In this document: positions 8,175 through 16,252 of the stretch, piece after piece
Position numbering within the stretch: the stretch's first letter is position 1
Layout of the letters: each line of letters begins with the position of its first letter
Assembly (NCBI GenBank): GCA_910583765.1
Contig: CAJTYS010000034.1
Coordinates: forward strand, 1 to 38,527
DNA: 38,527 bases
Origin: an uncultured Eubacteriales bacterium
GTDB lineage: Bacteria > Bacillota > Clostridia > Peptostreptococcales > Anaerovoracaceae
Direction: 5' to 3'
Notes under the pieces: model-generated
What the model was told of the DNA's origin: nothing
Databases searched by the model: none
Seen by the model: only the letters and a program-made list of their open reading frames with translations
Program-made: the position numbers and the translations under genes

Positions 8175-9665
8175 ATGAAGACCTATATCATGGCCCTGGA
8201 TCAGGGGACCACCAGCTGCCGGTGCGTTTTGTACGACCGGCAGGGCAAGATCGTCAGCATGGCGCAAAAGGAGTTCCGCCAGATTTATCCGCAGGCGGGA
8301 TGGGTGGAACATGATGCCATGGAGATCTGGTCCACGCAAATGGGAGTGGCCCAGGAAGCTTTGCTGAAAATTGACGGCACTTATCAAAACATCCAGGCCA
8401 TTGGCATCACCAATCAGAGAGAGACCACTGTGGTCTGGGACAAAGAAACGGGACAGCCTGTTTACAACGCCATTGTTTGGCAATGCAGGAGAACGGCCCA
8501 GTACTGCGATGAATTGAAGGCTCGGGGACTTACTGACATGTTCCAGGAAAAGACGGGGCTTTTAATTGATCCGTACTTTTCCGCCACAAAGCTGCGGTGG
8601 ATTCTGGAAAACGTAGAGGGCGCCAGGGAAAAGGCAGAGCAGGGAAAGCTGCTCTTTGGGACTATCGAGACCTGGCTCATCTGGAAGATGACTGGCGGAA
8701 AGGCTCATGTGACGGATTATTCCAACGCTTCCAGGACCATGCTCTTCAATATCAACACCCTGCGGTGGGACGCGGATATTTTGAAAGAACTGGACATTCC
8801 TGCCTGTATGCTGCCAGAGCCCGTGGCTTCCAGTCAGGTGTATGGGGAAACAGACGCTAATATTTTTGGTGGCCCTATCTTGATCGCAGGCGCGGCGGGG
8901 GATCAGCAGGCAGCGCTCTTTGGTCAAGCCTGTTTTCAGGCAGGAGAAGCCAAGAACACCTATGGCACAGGGGGATTTCTGCTGATGAATACCGGAAGCC
9001 AGCCAGTTCATTCAAAGAACGGCCTTTTGACCACCATTGCCTGGGGGCTTTCCGGGACTGTCAGCTATGCGCTGGAAGGCTCGGTGTTCGTCTGCGGCGC
9101 GGCGATCCAGTGGCTGCGGGATGAAATGGAGATCCTCCATGACGCCGCGGAATCAGAGCGCATGGCCAGGAGCGTGCCGGACAGCAATGGAATCTACGTG
9201 GTGCCCGCTTTCGTGGGGCTGGGCGCACCTTATTGGGATCCTTACGCCAGAGGCGCGGTGCTGGGGATCACCAGGGGCGCGAACAAGAACCATTTGGTTC
9301 GGGCCACTTTGGAATCCATGGCTTACCAAACCAATGATTTGATCAAGGTCATGGAAAAGGACACAGGGCAGGAGCTGATTTCCCTGAAAGTGGACGGCGG
9401 AGCCAGCGCCAACGATTTTCTCATGGGATTCCAGTGCGACATACTGGGAAAGGCGGTGCTGCGTCCAGAGTGCGTGGAGACCACTTCCTTAGGGGCCGCT
9501 TACCTGGCTGGACTTGCCTGCGGTTACTGGGACAGCGAGGATGACATTCTGGACAACTGGCAGATGGATCGGGAGTTTGCGCCGAACATGGAAGCGTTAA
9601 AACGAAAGGCGCTGTTAGCAGGCTGGGAAAAAGCAGTGACATGCGTTCTCGGCTGGGCCAAATAA
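8175..9665 (+). CDS. glpK: Glycerol kinase
   Basis: A 496-residue FGGY-family kinase that phosphorylates glycerol to sn-glycerol 3-phosphate. The start MKTYIMALDQGTTSCR carries the phosphate-binding loop; GWVEHDAMEIW, GITNQRETTVVWD, GTIETWLIWKMTGG and KVDGGASANDFLMGFQ are glycerol kinase blocks. One variation is YGTGGFLLMNTG, where most GlpK proteins have YGTGCF. GGAGGCGAGGAC precedes ATG 8175, only 15 bases after hemW, so it is probably transcribed with lepA-hemW. No glpF or glpD is nearby. Confidence 0.95.
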   Translation: MKTYIMALDQGTTSCRCVLYDRQGKIVSMAQKEFRQIYPQAGWVEHDAMEIWSTQMGVAQEALLKIDGTYQNIQAIGITNQRETTVVWDKETGQPVYNAIVWQCRRTAQYCDELKARGLTDMFQEKTGLLIDPYFSATKLRWILENVEGAREKAEQGKLLFGTIETWLIWKMTGGKAHVTDYSNASRTMLFNINTLRWDADILKELDIPACMLPEPVASSQVYGETDANIFGGPILIAGAAGDQQAALFGQACFQAGEAKNTYGTGGFLLMNTGSQPVHSKNGLLTTIAWGLSGTVSYALEGSVFVCGAAIQWLRDEMEILHDAAESERMARSVPDSNGIYVVPAFVGLGAPYWDPYARGAVLGITRGANKNHLVRATLESMAYQTNDLIKVMEKDTGQELISLKVDGGASANDFLMGFQCDILGKAVLRPECVETTSLGAAYLAGLACGYWDSEDDILDNWQMDREFAPNMEALKRKALLAGWEKAVTCVLGWAK

Positions 9666-9710
9666 AGGCGCTCGTTTACATAGAAATAAAAGGAGAGGAG
9701 TTTTTTCATT

Positions 9711-10952
9711 ATGGCAAGTGAAACATTAAACAATGCGGCAGCTCCGGCAGCAGGAAAAAAGGAACGGAGCTATTTCTTCGATACCTTCCGGGGCCTGCTG
9801 ATCTGGACCATTCCAATTTCTCATTTCACCATGGTGGGTGGAAATTTCAATCAGGCGTCCTTTGGCGGGATCGTGTACATAACCATCAATGTGTTTGTGA
9901 TGCAGGCATTCGTGTTCCTGTCCGGGTATTTTTCCAAGAAACCGGCCAGGGCCAGGGAAACGGCTTTTAAAACGTTCTTATTTCCCTATATATTGTTAGT
10001 GCCCTTTTTCTATGGGGTCCGTTATCTGATCTATGGAAACGCCAACATCACCTGGATCGTGCCGCCCCTGGCGCTGTGGTATTTGGTGGCGCTCTTTGTG
10101 TATCGCTTTTTGCTGGTGGATTTAGTAAAGAGCAAATACATCCTGCAGATTAGCATCATCATTTATCTGTTCGCCGGACTGGTGCCATGGCTGGATGAGA
10201 CCCTGGCTTTGGGGCGGATGGTGTCTTACTTTCCATTCTTTATGATCGGGTATTTCTGCACAAAAGAGCACATTGCTAAGATCCAGAGCCTGAAGGCCTG
10301 GCATTGTGTGATCTTGGCCATTGTGCTGGTGGGCATCAACGTGTTTTTGGCCTATTCTAGGATCGTTCCTGCGGGATTTTATCTGCTGAAAGAGCCGGGG
10401 GCGGTCATGGGTGTCCCGTGGTATTTGGACATTATCATGCGGATTGTGGACTTCATCATTCCATGCGCATGGATCGTGCTGATGCTGAACATCCTGCCAA
10501 AAGGGAAAAATTATGTGACTTATGTGGGCATGAACACCATGCCAGTGTACATCCTTCATCTGGTGGTAAGACAGATCATCAAAAGATACGATCTGCCGGA
10601 TCCTAATATGTTCGTGTATTATATCTGCATTTTCGCCGCGGCTTCTCTGTGCGTGGTGGTTTTCTCCAGTCCGCCGGTTTCCAAGGCCTATGACTGGGTG
10701 TTCGATTTTTTGTATGACAAGGTTTATCTGAACATCAAGAAGTTCGTTAAATGGGCGCTGGGGATCGAGACCAATCGGGACAAGATGCTGAAAGAGCAGG
10801 CGGAGGCCCAGAAAGTTCAGGAGCAGGCCGAGCCAGCGGCGCAGGCACAGGCGGTTTCGCAAACGCCGCAATCAGCGCAGGATGTCTCGCAGGCACAGCA
10901 GCCAGCAGAGAAGGTTCCACAAACGCCGGGGCCAGACGGAGAGAAGAAATAA
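9711..10952 (+). CDS. Acyltransferase 3 family integral membrane protein
   Basis: A 413-residue protein with about 10 transmembrane helices. The start FFDTFRGLLIWTIPISHF, with the conserved Arg, and the FLSGYFS motif match the acyltransferase-3 family (OatA/WecH-like core), which moves acyl groups onto sugars, peptidoglycan or lipids at the outer membrane face. The last 70 residues are a cytoplasmic tail rich in Gln, Ala and Pro with irregular short repeats (QAEAQKVQEQAEPAAQAQ-like), probably disordered. There is no SGNH hydrolase domain, unlike OatA. ATG at 9711 lies after a GGAGAGGAG site. The acceptor is unknown. Confidence 0.8.
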   Translation: MASETLNNAAAPAAGKKERSYFFDTFRGLLIWTIPISHFTMVGGNFNQASFGGIVYITINVFVMQAFVFLSGYFSKKPARARETAFKTFLFPYILLVPFFYGVRYLIYGNANITWIVPPLALWYLVALFVYRFLLVDLVKSKYILQISIIIYLFAGLVPWLDETLALGRMVSYFPFFMIGYFCTKEHIAKIQSLKAWHCVILAIVLVGINVFLAYSRIVPAGFYLLKEPGAVMGVPWYLDIIMRIVDFIIPCAWIVLMLNILPKGKNYVTYVGMNTMPVYILHLVVRQIIKRYDLPDPNMFVYYICIFAAASLCVVVFSSPPVSKAYDWVFDFLYDKVYLNIKKFVKWALGIETNRDKMLKEQAEAQKVQEQAEPAAQAQAVSQTPQSAQDVSQAQQPAEKVPQTPGPDGEKK

Positions 10953-10967
10953 AGGGCTTTGGTTCCT

Positions 10968-11321
10968 ATGGAGCTTGGAACTGGAAACGTGATTTCATGG
11001 AAGCGCGTTTGGGAAGTGATGGAGCGTATAGAATTGTTGGTAACAGCGCATCGGCTTTGGCAGGTGCGCTGTTTTGGTGCTACTACCCAAGCCGCGGATA
11101 TCAATCTTAGCGGTGAAGATAAAGCTGTTTTACAGATGATCGCTCAGGATCCGTCCGTTACGCAGAAAGATATGGCGGATAAACTCGGCTGGAAAGTGGA
11201 TCGTGTGAAGTATTACGTGAACAAATTGAAGGCGAACCATGTATTAGAGCAAGTTGGAAGCAGCCAAAAGGGTCATTATACTCTAAGCATATTGCCAATG
11301 AGAAGAAAATATGAATGGTAA
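10968..11321 (+). CDS. Short winged-helix protein, probable remnant of a larger regulator
   Basis: The C-terminal ~65 residues (from LSGEDKAVLQMIAQDPSVTQKDMADKLG) form a winged helix-turn-helix ending in GHYTL. This resembles the domain found at the C-terminus of COG2865-type putative regulators with an AlbA_2/HATPase module. The first ~50 residues look non-conserved, and neither ATG 10968 nor TTG 10959 nor ATG 11019 has a convincing ribosome site. I therefore favour a decayed gene of which only the DNA-binding end remains, though a genuine small regulator cannot be excluded. It starts 15 bases after the acyltransferase stop and converges on the sigma-54 activator with 10 bases between stops. 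Confidence 0.45.
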   Translation: MELGTGNVISWKRVWEVMERIELLVTAHRLWQVRCFGATTQAADINLSGEDKAVLQMIAQDPSVTQKDMADKLGWKVDRVKYYVNKLKANHVLEQVGSSQKGHYTLSILPMRRKYEW

Positions 11322-11331
11322 TTTTATCCCC

Positions 11332-13032
11332 TCACTCCTCTATTTCATGCCCCTCATTCTGATATTTTTTCAATTTCGTGGACACAGTAGGCTGGGCGAT
11401 GCCCAGTTTTTTTGCTGTTTCCACAGTGCTTTTCGTTTTGGCGTATGTGTCAAGTATGATCTTTTTTTCTATATTTGCTAAAAACATAGGGAGCGTCAAA
11501 CCATCTGGAAGGGAATAGGCCTCTTCATAAATCGGTTTCATAGGGATCACAATATCGTTTTGCAGATCGGAATCCGTGATGATCGAGTCGCTGGAAGTGA
11601 TCAGGATCCGCTCCACCACGTTTTTTAATTCACGTATGTTTCCCGGCCAATGATAACGCTGGAGATGGGATATGGCGCTGTCGTGAAATTTTTTGTTGAT
11701 CTGATATTTATTACAAAACATGTTTGTAAAGAAATCGATCAATGGAGGGATATCATCCGTTCGTTTGCGCAGTGGCGGGATCCCCATGGAGACCACATTG
11801 ATTCTATAAAACAGGTCTTCGCGGAACTGTTTCTTTTTCACTAATTCCACAATGTTTTCGTTTGTTGCTGCGATCAATCTAAAGTCCACGGGAATTTCTT
11901 TCGTTCCTCCCACATGAACCACTTTTTTCGCATCAAGCACTTTTAGCAGTTTCCCTTGAGTGGACATGGGCATACCAGTGATTTCATCTAAAAAGAGCGT
12001 GCCGCCATTAGCCTCTTCAATCCAGCCAACCTTTCCTTGATCTTTTGCGCCCGTGAAGGCGCCGCCTTCATATCCGAAGAGTTCAGATTCAAAAAGTTGA
12101 TCAGGGATCGCCATGCAGTTTAGTTCGATAAAAGGTCTCGCGGAGCGGTTGGAAGTCAGATGAATTTCCTTTGCGAATTGCGTTTTGCCAACGCCTGTCT
12201 CTCCGGTCAGCAAGATATTGACATCAAAAGACGCCAGCTTATGAACCGTGTCCAGCAGCTGGGCAATGGAACTGCTTCTATATATGATTTGTGAATTATG
12301 AGCGATATTGGTGGTAGAGTTTAAAGGGTTTATTTCCAGCGAATAGTCGGTAATGGCTTTTGTAAGGGTGGAATGTTGTTTCGCTAATTCTCCATATCCA
12401 GTGATGTCTCTGGAGTAACTGATGATTCTTTTTAACTGTCCATCTTCGTCCCATTGAGGTATCGCGGTACAGATCAGATGTTTCCCTGACTTTGTGACTT
12501 GAAGACGTGTCTCCGTTTTCTGGCTTTGCAATACTTTTGCGGAAATAGATGGGTTGAATATATGTTCCTTTTCCAAATCAAAGACAGACCTCCCAACAAC
12601 GCTAGCGGCTGGGAATCCATAAAATGACTCAAAATTTGGGAGCACAGTCGTCAATATGCCATGATTGTCCACGATGGTAAAATCATCGTGTAACAAGCTG
12701 ATGATCGACAAATAATCTTCTTTCGTCTGCGCGATGCCATCACAGGAGGCGCACAGCTGCTGACTGCTGATGCCTTCAAAGGCGAACATAAACGTGTTCG
12801 CGTCAATTGAACAAGAAATTTCCAGCGCGATATACGTCTTAGAATCATGTTCAAACACATGCATGGATCGTTTGTGCAAAATCATATCCTCAAGCATTTT
12901 CAACAAAGAGGAATCACTATTTTTAAACTGAGCTGTAAAAAGTGTATTTCCTGTCATATGGCCATCATTCGCGCGGTAGACGCATACAGATATCGAAAAA
13001 TCATTAATGTTATGGATCTTGAAATCATTCAT
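11332..13032 (-). CDS. Sigma-54-dependent enhancer-binding activator with PAS domain
   Basis: A 566-residue bacterial enhancer-binding protein. An N-terminal sensory region (1-105) of unknown fold is followed by a PAS domain (about 106-220), a AAA+ domain (about 245-478) and a C-terminal helix-turn-helix (about 525-560). The AAA+ part has Walker A GETGVGKT (277-284), GAFTGA (324-329), the loop that contacts sigma-54, and Walker B GGTLFLDE (343-350), plus WPGNIRELKN. Intact GAFTGA means it should activate sigma-54 promoters. There is no receiver domain, so a ligand probably acts through the N-terminal or PAS region. It is divergent from the catabolic operon and faces the -24/-12 promoter at 13285, so it is very likely that operon's activator. 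AAAAGG precedes the ATG. Confidence 0.92.
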   Translation of the reverse strand: MNDFKIHNINDFSISVCVYRANDGHMTGNTLFTAQFKNSDSSLLKMLEDMILHKRSMHVFEHDSKTYIALEISCSIDANTFMFAFEGISSQQLCASCDGIAQTKEDYLSIISLLHDDFTIVDNHGILTTVLPNFESFYGFPAASVVGRSVFDLEKEHIFNPSISAKVLQSQKTETRLQVTKSGKHLICTAIPQWDEDGQLKRIISYSRDITGYGELAKQHSTLTKAITDYSLEINPLNSTTNIAHNSQIIYRSSSIAQLLDTVHKLASFDVNILLTGETGVGKTQFAKEIHLTSNRSARPFIELNCMAIPDQLFESELFGYEGGAFTGAKDQGKVGWIEEANGGTLFLDEITGMPMSTQGKLLKVLDAKKVVHVGGTKEIPVDFRLIAATNENIVELVKKKQFREDLFYRINVVSMGIPPLRKRTDDIPPLIDFFTNMFCNKYQINKKFHDSAISHLQRYHWPGNIRELKNVVERILITSSDSIITDSDLQNDIVIPMKPIYEEAYSLPDGLTLPMFLANIEKKIILDTYAKTKSTVETAKKLGIAQPTVSTKLKKYQNEGHEIEE

Positions 13033-13047
13033 AGTGCCTTTTTATGG

Positions 13048-13067
13048 GGCTTTTCAGAACAAAAGCC
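13048..13067 (-). promoter_or_regulatory. Perfect hairpin in the 5' leader of the sigma-54 activator gene
   Basis: GGCTTTT (13048-13054) and AAAAGCC (13061-13067) are perfect 7-bp arms around a 6-base loop. It lies just upstream of the activator's ribosome site on the minus strand. It could influence translation or mRNA stability, or be a DNA-binding palindrome. It lacks a terminator-like U tract before the gene. Confidence 0.4.
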
Positions 13068-13147
13068 TATAATCTCCTCTCTGTTACGAAATAAACTCTG
13101 CGGATCATGTCATAACTATACTAAATCAACCCTAAAATGTCAAAGGA

Positions 13148-13169
13148 AAATATTATATTCATAATATTT
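13148..13169. promoter_or_regulatory. Candidate enhancer site (UAS) for the sigma-54 activator
   Basis: AAATATTAT and ATAATATTT form a perfect 9-bp inverted repeat around ATTC, about 150 bases upstream of the predicted sigma-54 start site. A second set of half-sites, AATGA (13216-13220), TCATT (13229-13233) and AATGA (13248-13252), lies about 60-95 bases upstream of it. Both distances suit an enhancer-binding protein. AT richness makes chance palindromes likely, so this is only a candidate. Confidence 0.35.
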
Positions 13170-13284
13170 ATATTATTAACATGATAGAAATCAGGAATAG
13201 AAAACAAAAAATTAGAATGATAAATTGCTCATTATTGTTGAAATATCAATGATTACATACGTTTTTTGAATTGATCGAATTATA

Positions 13285-13299
13285 TGGCACATCCCTTGC
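13285..13299 (+). promoter_or_regulatory. Sigma-54 (-24/-12) promoter of the catabolic operon
   Basis: TGGCAC (13285-13290), five bases (ATCCC) and TTGC (13296-13299) match the sigma-54 consensus TGGCAC-N5-TTGC without a mismatch. The predicted start site is about 13310, leaving about 35 bases to the leader-peptide ATG. The divergent gene encodes a GAFTGA-containing activator, which makes the assignment strong. Confidence 0.93.
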
Positions 13300-13343
13300 T
13301 TTATATAGTTGCAAAACAAAATGGTTTTTGGAAAGGAGGTCAT

Positions 13344-13391
13344 ATGAAATTGCTGAATTGTCGTTTAAATAGAAAGGGGGAGACACGATGA
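13344..13391 (+). CDS. 15-codon leader peptide overlapping the alcohol dehydrogenase start
   Basis: A near-perfect ribosome site, GAAAGGAGGT (13331-13340), precedes ATG 13344. The ORF encodes MKLLNCRLNRKGETR and stops at TGA 13389-13391, overlapping the next gene's ATG (13388-13390) as ATGA. The leader therefore could couple translation into the dehydrogenase gene, whose own AAGGGGGAG site lies inside the leader. The peptide has no run of one amino acid that would suggest classical attenuation. It is too short to recognise, and translation is inferred only from the ribosome site and the overlap. Confidence 0.55.
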   Translation: MKLLNCRLNRKGETR

Positions 13392-14551
13392 TCAAGAGCT
13401 TTGATTTTTTGTTTCCAACGAAAATCAAATATGGAGAAGGCGTTTTAAAGGAACTAGGGCCGATGGTGAAGGAGTTTGGAAAAAACCGCGTGCTGCTTGT
13501 AACGGATCGAGGCGTGAAAGCTGCTGGCCTTGTGGACATGGTTCAAAGTGAACTGACCAAATCAGGAATCACCGAGATCAAAATTTTCGATCATGTAGAG
13601 CCAAATCCGAGAACTGACGGAGTCAATGAAGGCGGTAAGATCGCACGAGAATTTCAGGCGGATATTTTGATCGCAGTAGGTGGAGGAAGTCCGATCGACA
13701 CTGCGAAAGGGATCGGCGTGCTCATGACCAATGAAGGAGTCATAGAAGATTATGAAGGATATTTTAAAGTCAAAAATGAAATTCCGCCTTTTATCACAAT
13801 TCCCACAACCGTGGGAACAGGTAGTGAGGTCACAGAATGGGCAGTGATCACAGATCTCAAGCGGATGTTTAAAATGAGCGTCGCTGACACCAAGCTCTAT
13901 CCTGATGTGGCCCTGGTGGATCCGGTCATGGTCAAGGATCTTCCGTCACGCATTGTGGCCTCAACGGGAATGGACGCGCTGTCCCATTGCATTGAATCGT
14001 ACGTGTGCACAATTTCCACAGCGGTTTCTGACGCAGTCGCCTTGTATGGGATAGAGGTGATCGCCAGAAACATTCGCAGAGCGGTCTATGCCAATGATTA
14101 TGAAGCAAAAGCGCAGATGCAGCTGGGGGCCATGTTCGGCGGTCTGGCCCTGTCTCAGGCAGATATCGCCAGCGTGCACTGTATGGGTGAGGCCTTGGGC
14201 GGAAAATACGATACGCCTCATGGGATCGCCAATGCGTCGGTGCTGCCATATGTGATGGATTTTAATGCGGTCGCGGAACCGGAAAAGTATAGGCGTATCG
14301 CTATTGCCTTAGGTGTGGATACCAGCGGGATGCGAGAGATCGACGCGGCCCGGGCAGCGGCAGCAGAAGTCAAGAAACTAAACGATGATATGAAGATTCC
14401 TAACTTGAAGGAGATCGGCGTAAAGCCAGAAGATTTTCAAGAGCTGTCGGAAAAATCGGAAGCCAATATTTCCAACTCTTCTAATCCTAGAGCCGCTGCT
14501 GCGGCAGATTATTACCAGCTCTTTGAAAAGGCCTACAAAGGGGAGCTATAG
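13388..14551 (+). CDS. Iron-containing alcohol dehydrogenase
   Basis: A 387-residue group III alcohol dehydrogenase, normal for the family. GGGSPIDTAKG (98-108) is the NAD(P)-binding loop, TTVGTGSEVT (140-149) is the family signature, and D196, H200, H264 and H278 (in MDALSHCIESY, ASVHCMGEALGG and DTPHGIANA) are the four expected metal ligands. It interconverts an alcohol and an aldehyde. As the first gene of the sigma-54 operon, next to an acylating aldehyde dehydrogenase, it likely reduces an aldehyde intermediate to an alcohol, or runs in reverse. Substrate cannot be told from sequence; relatives use butanol, 1,3-propanediol, lactaldehyde, 4-hydroxybutyrate or sulfoacetaldehyde. Confidence 0.93.
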   Translation: MIKSFDFLFPTKIKYGEGVLKELGPMVKEFGKNRVLLVTDRGVKAAGLVDMVQSELTKSGITEIKIFDHVEPNPRTDGVNEGGKIAREFQADILIAVGGGSPIDTAKGIGVLMTNEGVIEDYEGYFKVKNEIPPFITIPTTVGTGSEVTEWAVITDLKRMFKMSVADTKLYPDVALVDPVMVKDLPSRIVASTGMDALSHCIESYVCTISTAVSDAVALYGIEVIARNIRRAVYANDYEAKAQMQLGAMFGGLALSQADIASVHCMGEALGGKYDTPHGIANASVLPYVMDFNAVAEPEKYRRIAIALGVDTSGMREIDAARAAAAEVKKLNDDMKIPNLKEIGVKPEDFQELSEKSEANISNSSNPRAAAAADYYQLFEKAYKGEL

Positions 14552-14622
14552 AAATGGACGTTCAAACGCGGAGAACGTGACACGGAACAAAACGATTCAT
14601 GGTATTTGTAGAAAGGAACAAC

Positions 14623-15495
14623 ATGAGCATAACAAACGAAATGGTCAAAGAGGTTGGCGAACGGTTATACGGAGAATCATTGAAGGCCATACCGAAAGAT
14701 GTAGAGGACAAGCTGAAAGAAATGCGGGACGCAGAAGATTCTGACCTGGCTAGATTCCAGTTGGACAAGATTTTGTTGAACGCGCGGATCGCAAAAGAAC
14801 GGGACGGCGTCATTTGTCAAGATACGGGAATCTCATCCTATAAAGTGTTAGTGGGCACAGATGTCAAAGTGGGCTGCGACATTGAAAAAGCTCTGGCCCA
14901 AGGGACCGCAGCGGCAACGAAAAGCATGCCTGCGATCCCCCACAGCGTGCATCCCATCACTAGAGTAAATTCAGGAAATGGCGTTGGACCCCGCAATCCG
15001 ATCATGCACTGGGGAATGATACCAGGGGCTGATTATGTTGAAATAACTGGCATGCCCACCGGCGGGGGCGGCGATTTGTGCAGCGGCACCAGGATGTTCA
15101 CCGGCTCCACGCCTTTTAAAGAAGTGAAGAAATTCATTATCGAAACCGTTGCTGAGGCCGGATGTAAGCCATGCCCGCCAATGATCGTAGGGGTAGGGCT
15201 CGGTGGAATGTACGAGTCTGTGAGCGAATTGGCCAAGGAAGCCTACATGCGTCCTGTGAATGTGAGAAATTCCGATCCCATTGTGGCGGAAGTGGAAAAA
15301 GAACTGATGGAAATGGTGAATGAACTGGGCATTGGTCCCATGGGCCTGGGGGGAAAAACAACATGCCTGGCTGTAAACATCGAATACGGCAACACAGGCA
15401 CCTATATCCTTCCGGTATCGGTGAAAATCGGATGCTGGGACGTTCACCGCAAGGCGGCCCGCCTATACGATGATGGACGGATCGAATATTTATAG
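14623..15495 (+). CDS. Tartrate dehydratase/fumarase-like Fe-S hydro-lyase, alpha subunit
   Basis: A 290-residue alpha subunit of the class I fumarase/L-tartrate dehydratase family, which adds or removes water at a [4Fe-4S] cluster. CQDTG (about 67-71), CPP (about 187-189) and the C-terminal KIGCWDVHRKA cysteine are the likely cluster ligands. The C-terminal half (PCPPMIVGVGLGG, LGIGPMGLGG, VSVKIGCW) is closer to TtdA than to fumarase. The canonical loop is changed: MPTGGGGDLCSGTRM replaces the GGGSEN type of fumarase and differs from TtdA's GGGCTLPGRS, adding a cysteine. ATG 14623 follows GAAAGGA; the in-frame start at 14599 has no ribosome site. The beta subunit follows 22 bases later. The substrate is probably a hydroxydicarboxylate, identity open. 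Confidence 0.85.
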   Translation: MSITNEMVKEVGERLYGESLKAIPKDVEDKLKEMRDAEDSDLARFQLDKILLNARIAKERDGVICQDTGISSYKVLVGTDVKVGCDIEKALAQGTAAATKSMPAIPHSVHPITRVNSGNGVGPRNPIMHWGMIPGADYVEITGMPTGGGGDLCSGTRMFTGSTPFKEVKKFIIETVAEAGCKPCPPMIVGVGLGGMYESVSELAKEAYMRPVNVRNSDPIVAEVEKELMEMVNELGIGPMGLGGKTTCLAVNIEYGNTGTYILPVSVKIGCWDVHRKAARLYDDGRIEYL

Positions 15496-15517
15496 GGGAA
15501 ACACAGGAGGCATAATC

Positions 15518-16114
15518 ATGGAAAAGCATTTATCGTTACCATTGTCAGAAAAAGACGTTCGAGGACTGAATACGGGAGACATCGTCTATTTATCAGGTGA
15601 GATCATACAGCTGCTGGGGCCGGCCCATCGCCGGGCGCTGGAAGATAAGGCAGCGGGCCGAGAATTGCCATTTGATGTGGAAAACATGGCCATCTACCAC
15701 TGTTATACCTGCTTGACAGGCGATGAGGACCATTTGAGGTGTGAATTCCTGGGCGCGTCAACAAGCGCCGGAGTCAATCCATATGAACCTGAATTTATCC
15801 GCCAGTTCAAAGTCAGAGCGGTCATTGGAAAAGGCGGAATGGATGACAATACCCTGCGGGCCATGAAAGAAGTTGGCTGTGTTTACCTGGCGCAGATCGG
15901 CGGCTGCTGTCAGCTGTCCAGCCAGGCTGTGCAGGAAACAAAGGGAACCTTTTGGGAAGACATGGCAGCCAATTTCGGCGTAAAAATGATGTTCAAAGAT
16001 TTGGGCCCATTGGTCGTGGCCATGGATGCCAATGGAAACAGCCAGTTTGAAACCATCAATCAAAGAGCCATGAAAAACAAAGAAGAAATCATCAAGCGCA
16101 TTGATGGGGAGTAA
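15518..16114 (+). CDS. Tartrate dehydratase/fumarase-like Fe-S hydro-lyase, beta subunit
   Basis: A 198-residue beta subunit (fumarase C-terminal domain) pairing with the preceding alpha subunit. LNTGDIVYLSGEII, the AHRRA-E segment and VIGKGGMDDNT match TtdB/FumA C-terminal blocks. In characterised members a TTS-x-RM motif places an Arg at the substrate carboxylate; here the same position reads FLGASTSAGVNPYEP, so the Arg-Met is missing. Two adjacent cysteines (IGGCCQLS) are also unusual. Together with the altered alpha loop this argues for a substrate other than tartrate or fumarate. AGGAGG precedes ATG 15518, chosen over in-frame upstream starts inside the alpha gene. Confidence 0.83.
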   Translation: MEKHLSLPLSEKDVRGLNTGDIVYLSGEIIQLLGPAHRRALEDKAAGRELPFDVENMAIYHCYTCLTGDEDHLRCEFLGASTSAGVNPYEPEFIRQFKVRAVIGKGGMDDNTLRAMKEVGCVYLAQIGGCCQLSSQAVQETKGTFWEDMAANFGVKMMFKDLGPLVVAMDANGNSQFETINQRAMKNKEEIIKRIDGE

Positions 16115-16154
16115 ACAGGAAAATCACATTGGTTTTCCAAAATCAGGGGAGTGG

Positions 16155-16232
16155 ATGCCGGCCAAGCATAGAAAAGGACCGCAGGAGATCGGCGAAGTCC
16201 ACGAACCTGGAGATTTCAATAAAAACATTTGA
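16155..16232 (+). CDS. Possible 25-residue ORF between dehydratase and aldehyde dehydrogenase genes
   Basis: ATG 16155 follows GGGGAG at a short 3-base spacing, and the ORF (MPAKHRKGPQEIGEVHEPGD followed by FNKNI) ends just before the next ribosome site. It is hydrophilic and resembles nothing I know. It could be chance, or a vestige of a longer gene. It is listed because this 138-base gap is otherwise unexplained; a weak hairpin (GGAAAA 16118-16123, TTTTCC 16133-16138) also lies there. Confidence 0.2.
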   Translation: MPAKHRKGPQEIGEVHEPGDFNKNI

Positions 16233-16252
16233 ACATACGAGGAGGAATGAAA

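Noticed and set aside
16115..16252. Second sigma-54 promoter before the aldehyde dehydrogenase gene
   Set aside because: GG and GC dinucleotides occur, but at the wrong spacing and without the TGGCAC/TTGC context.
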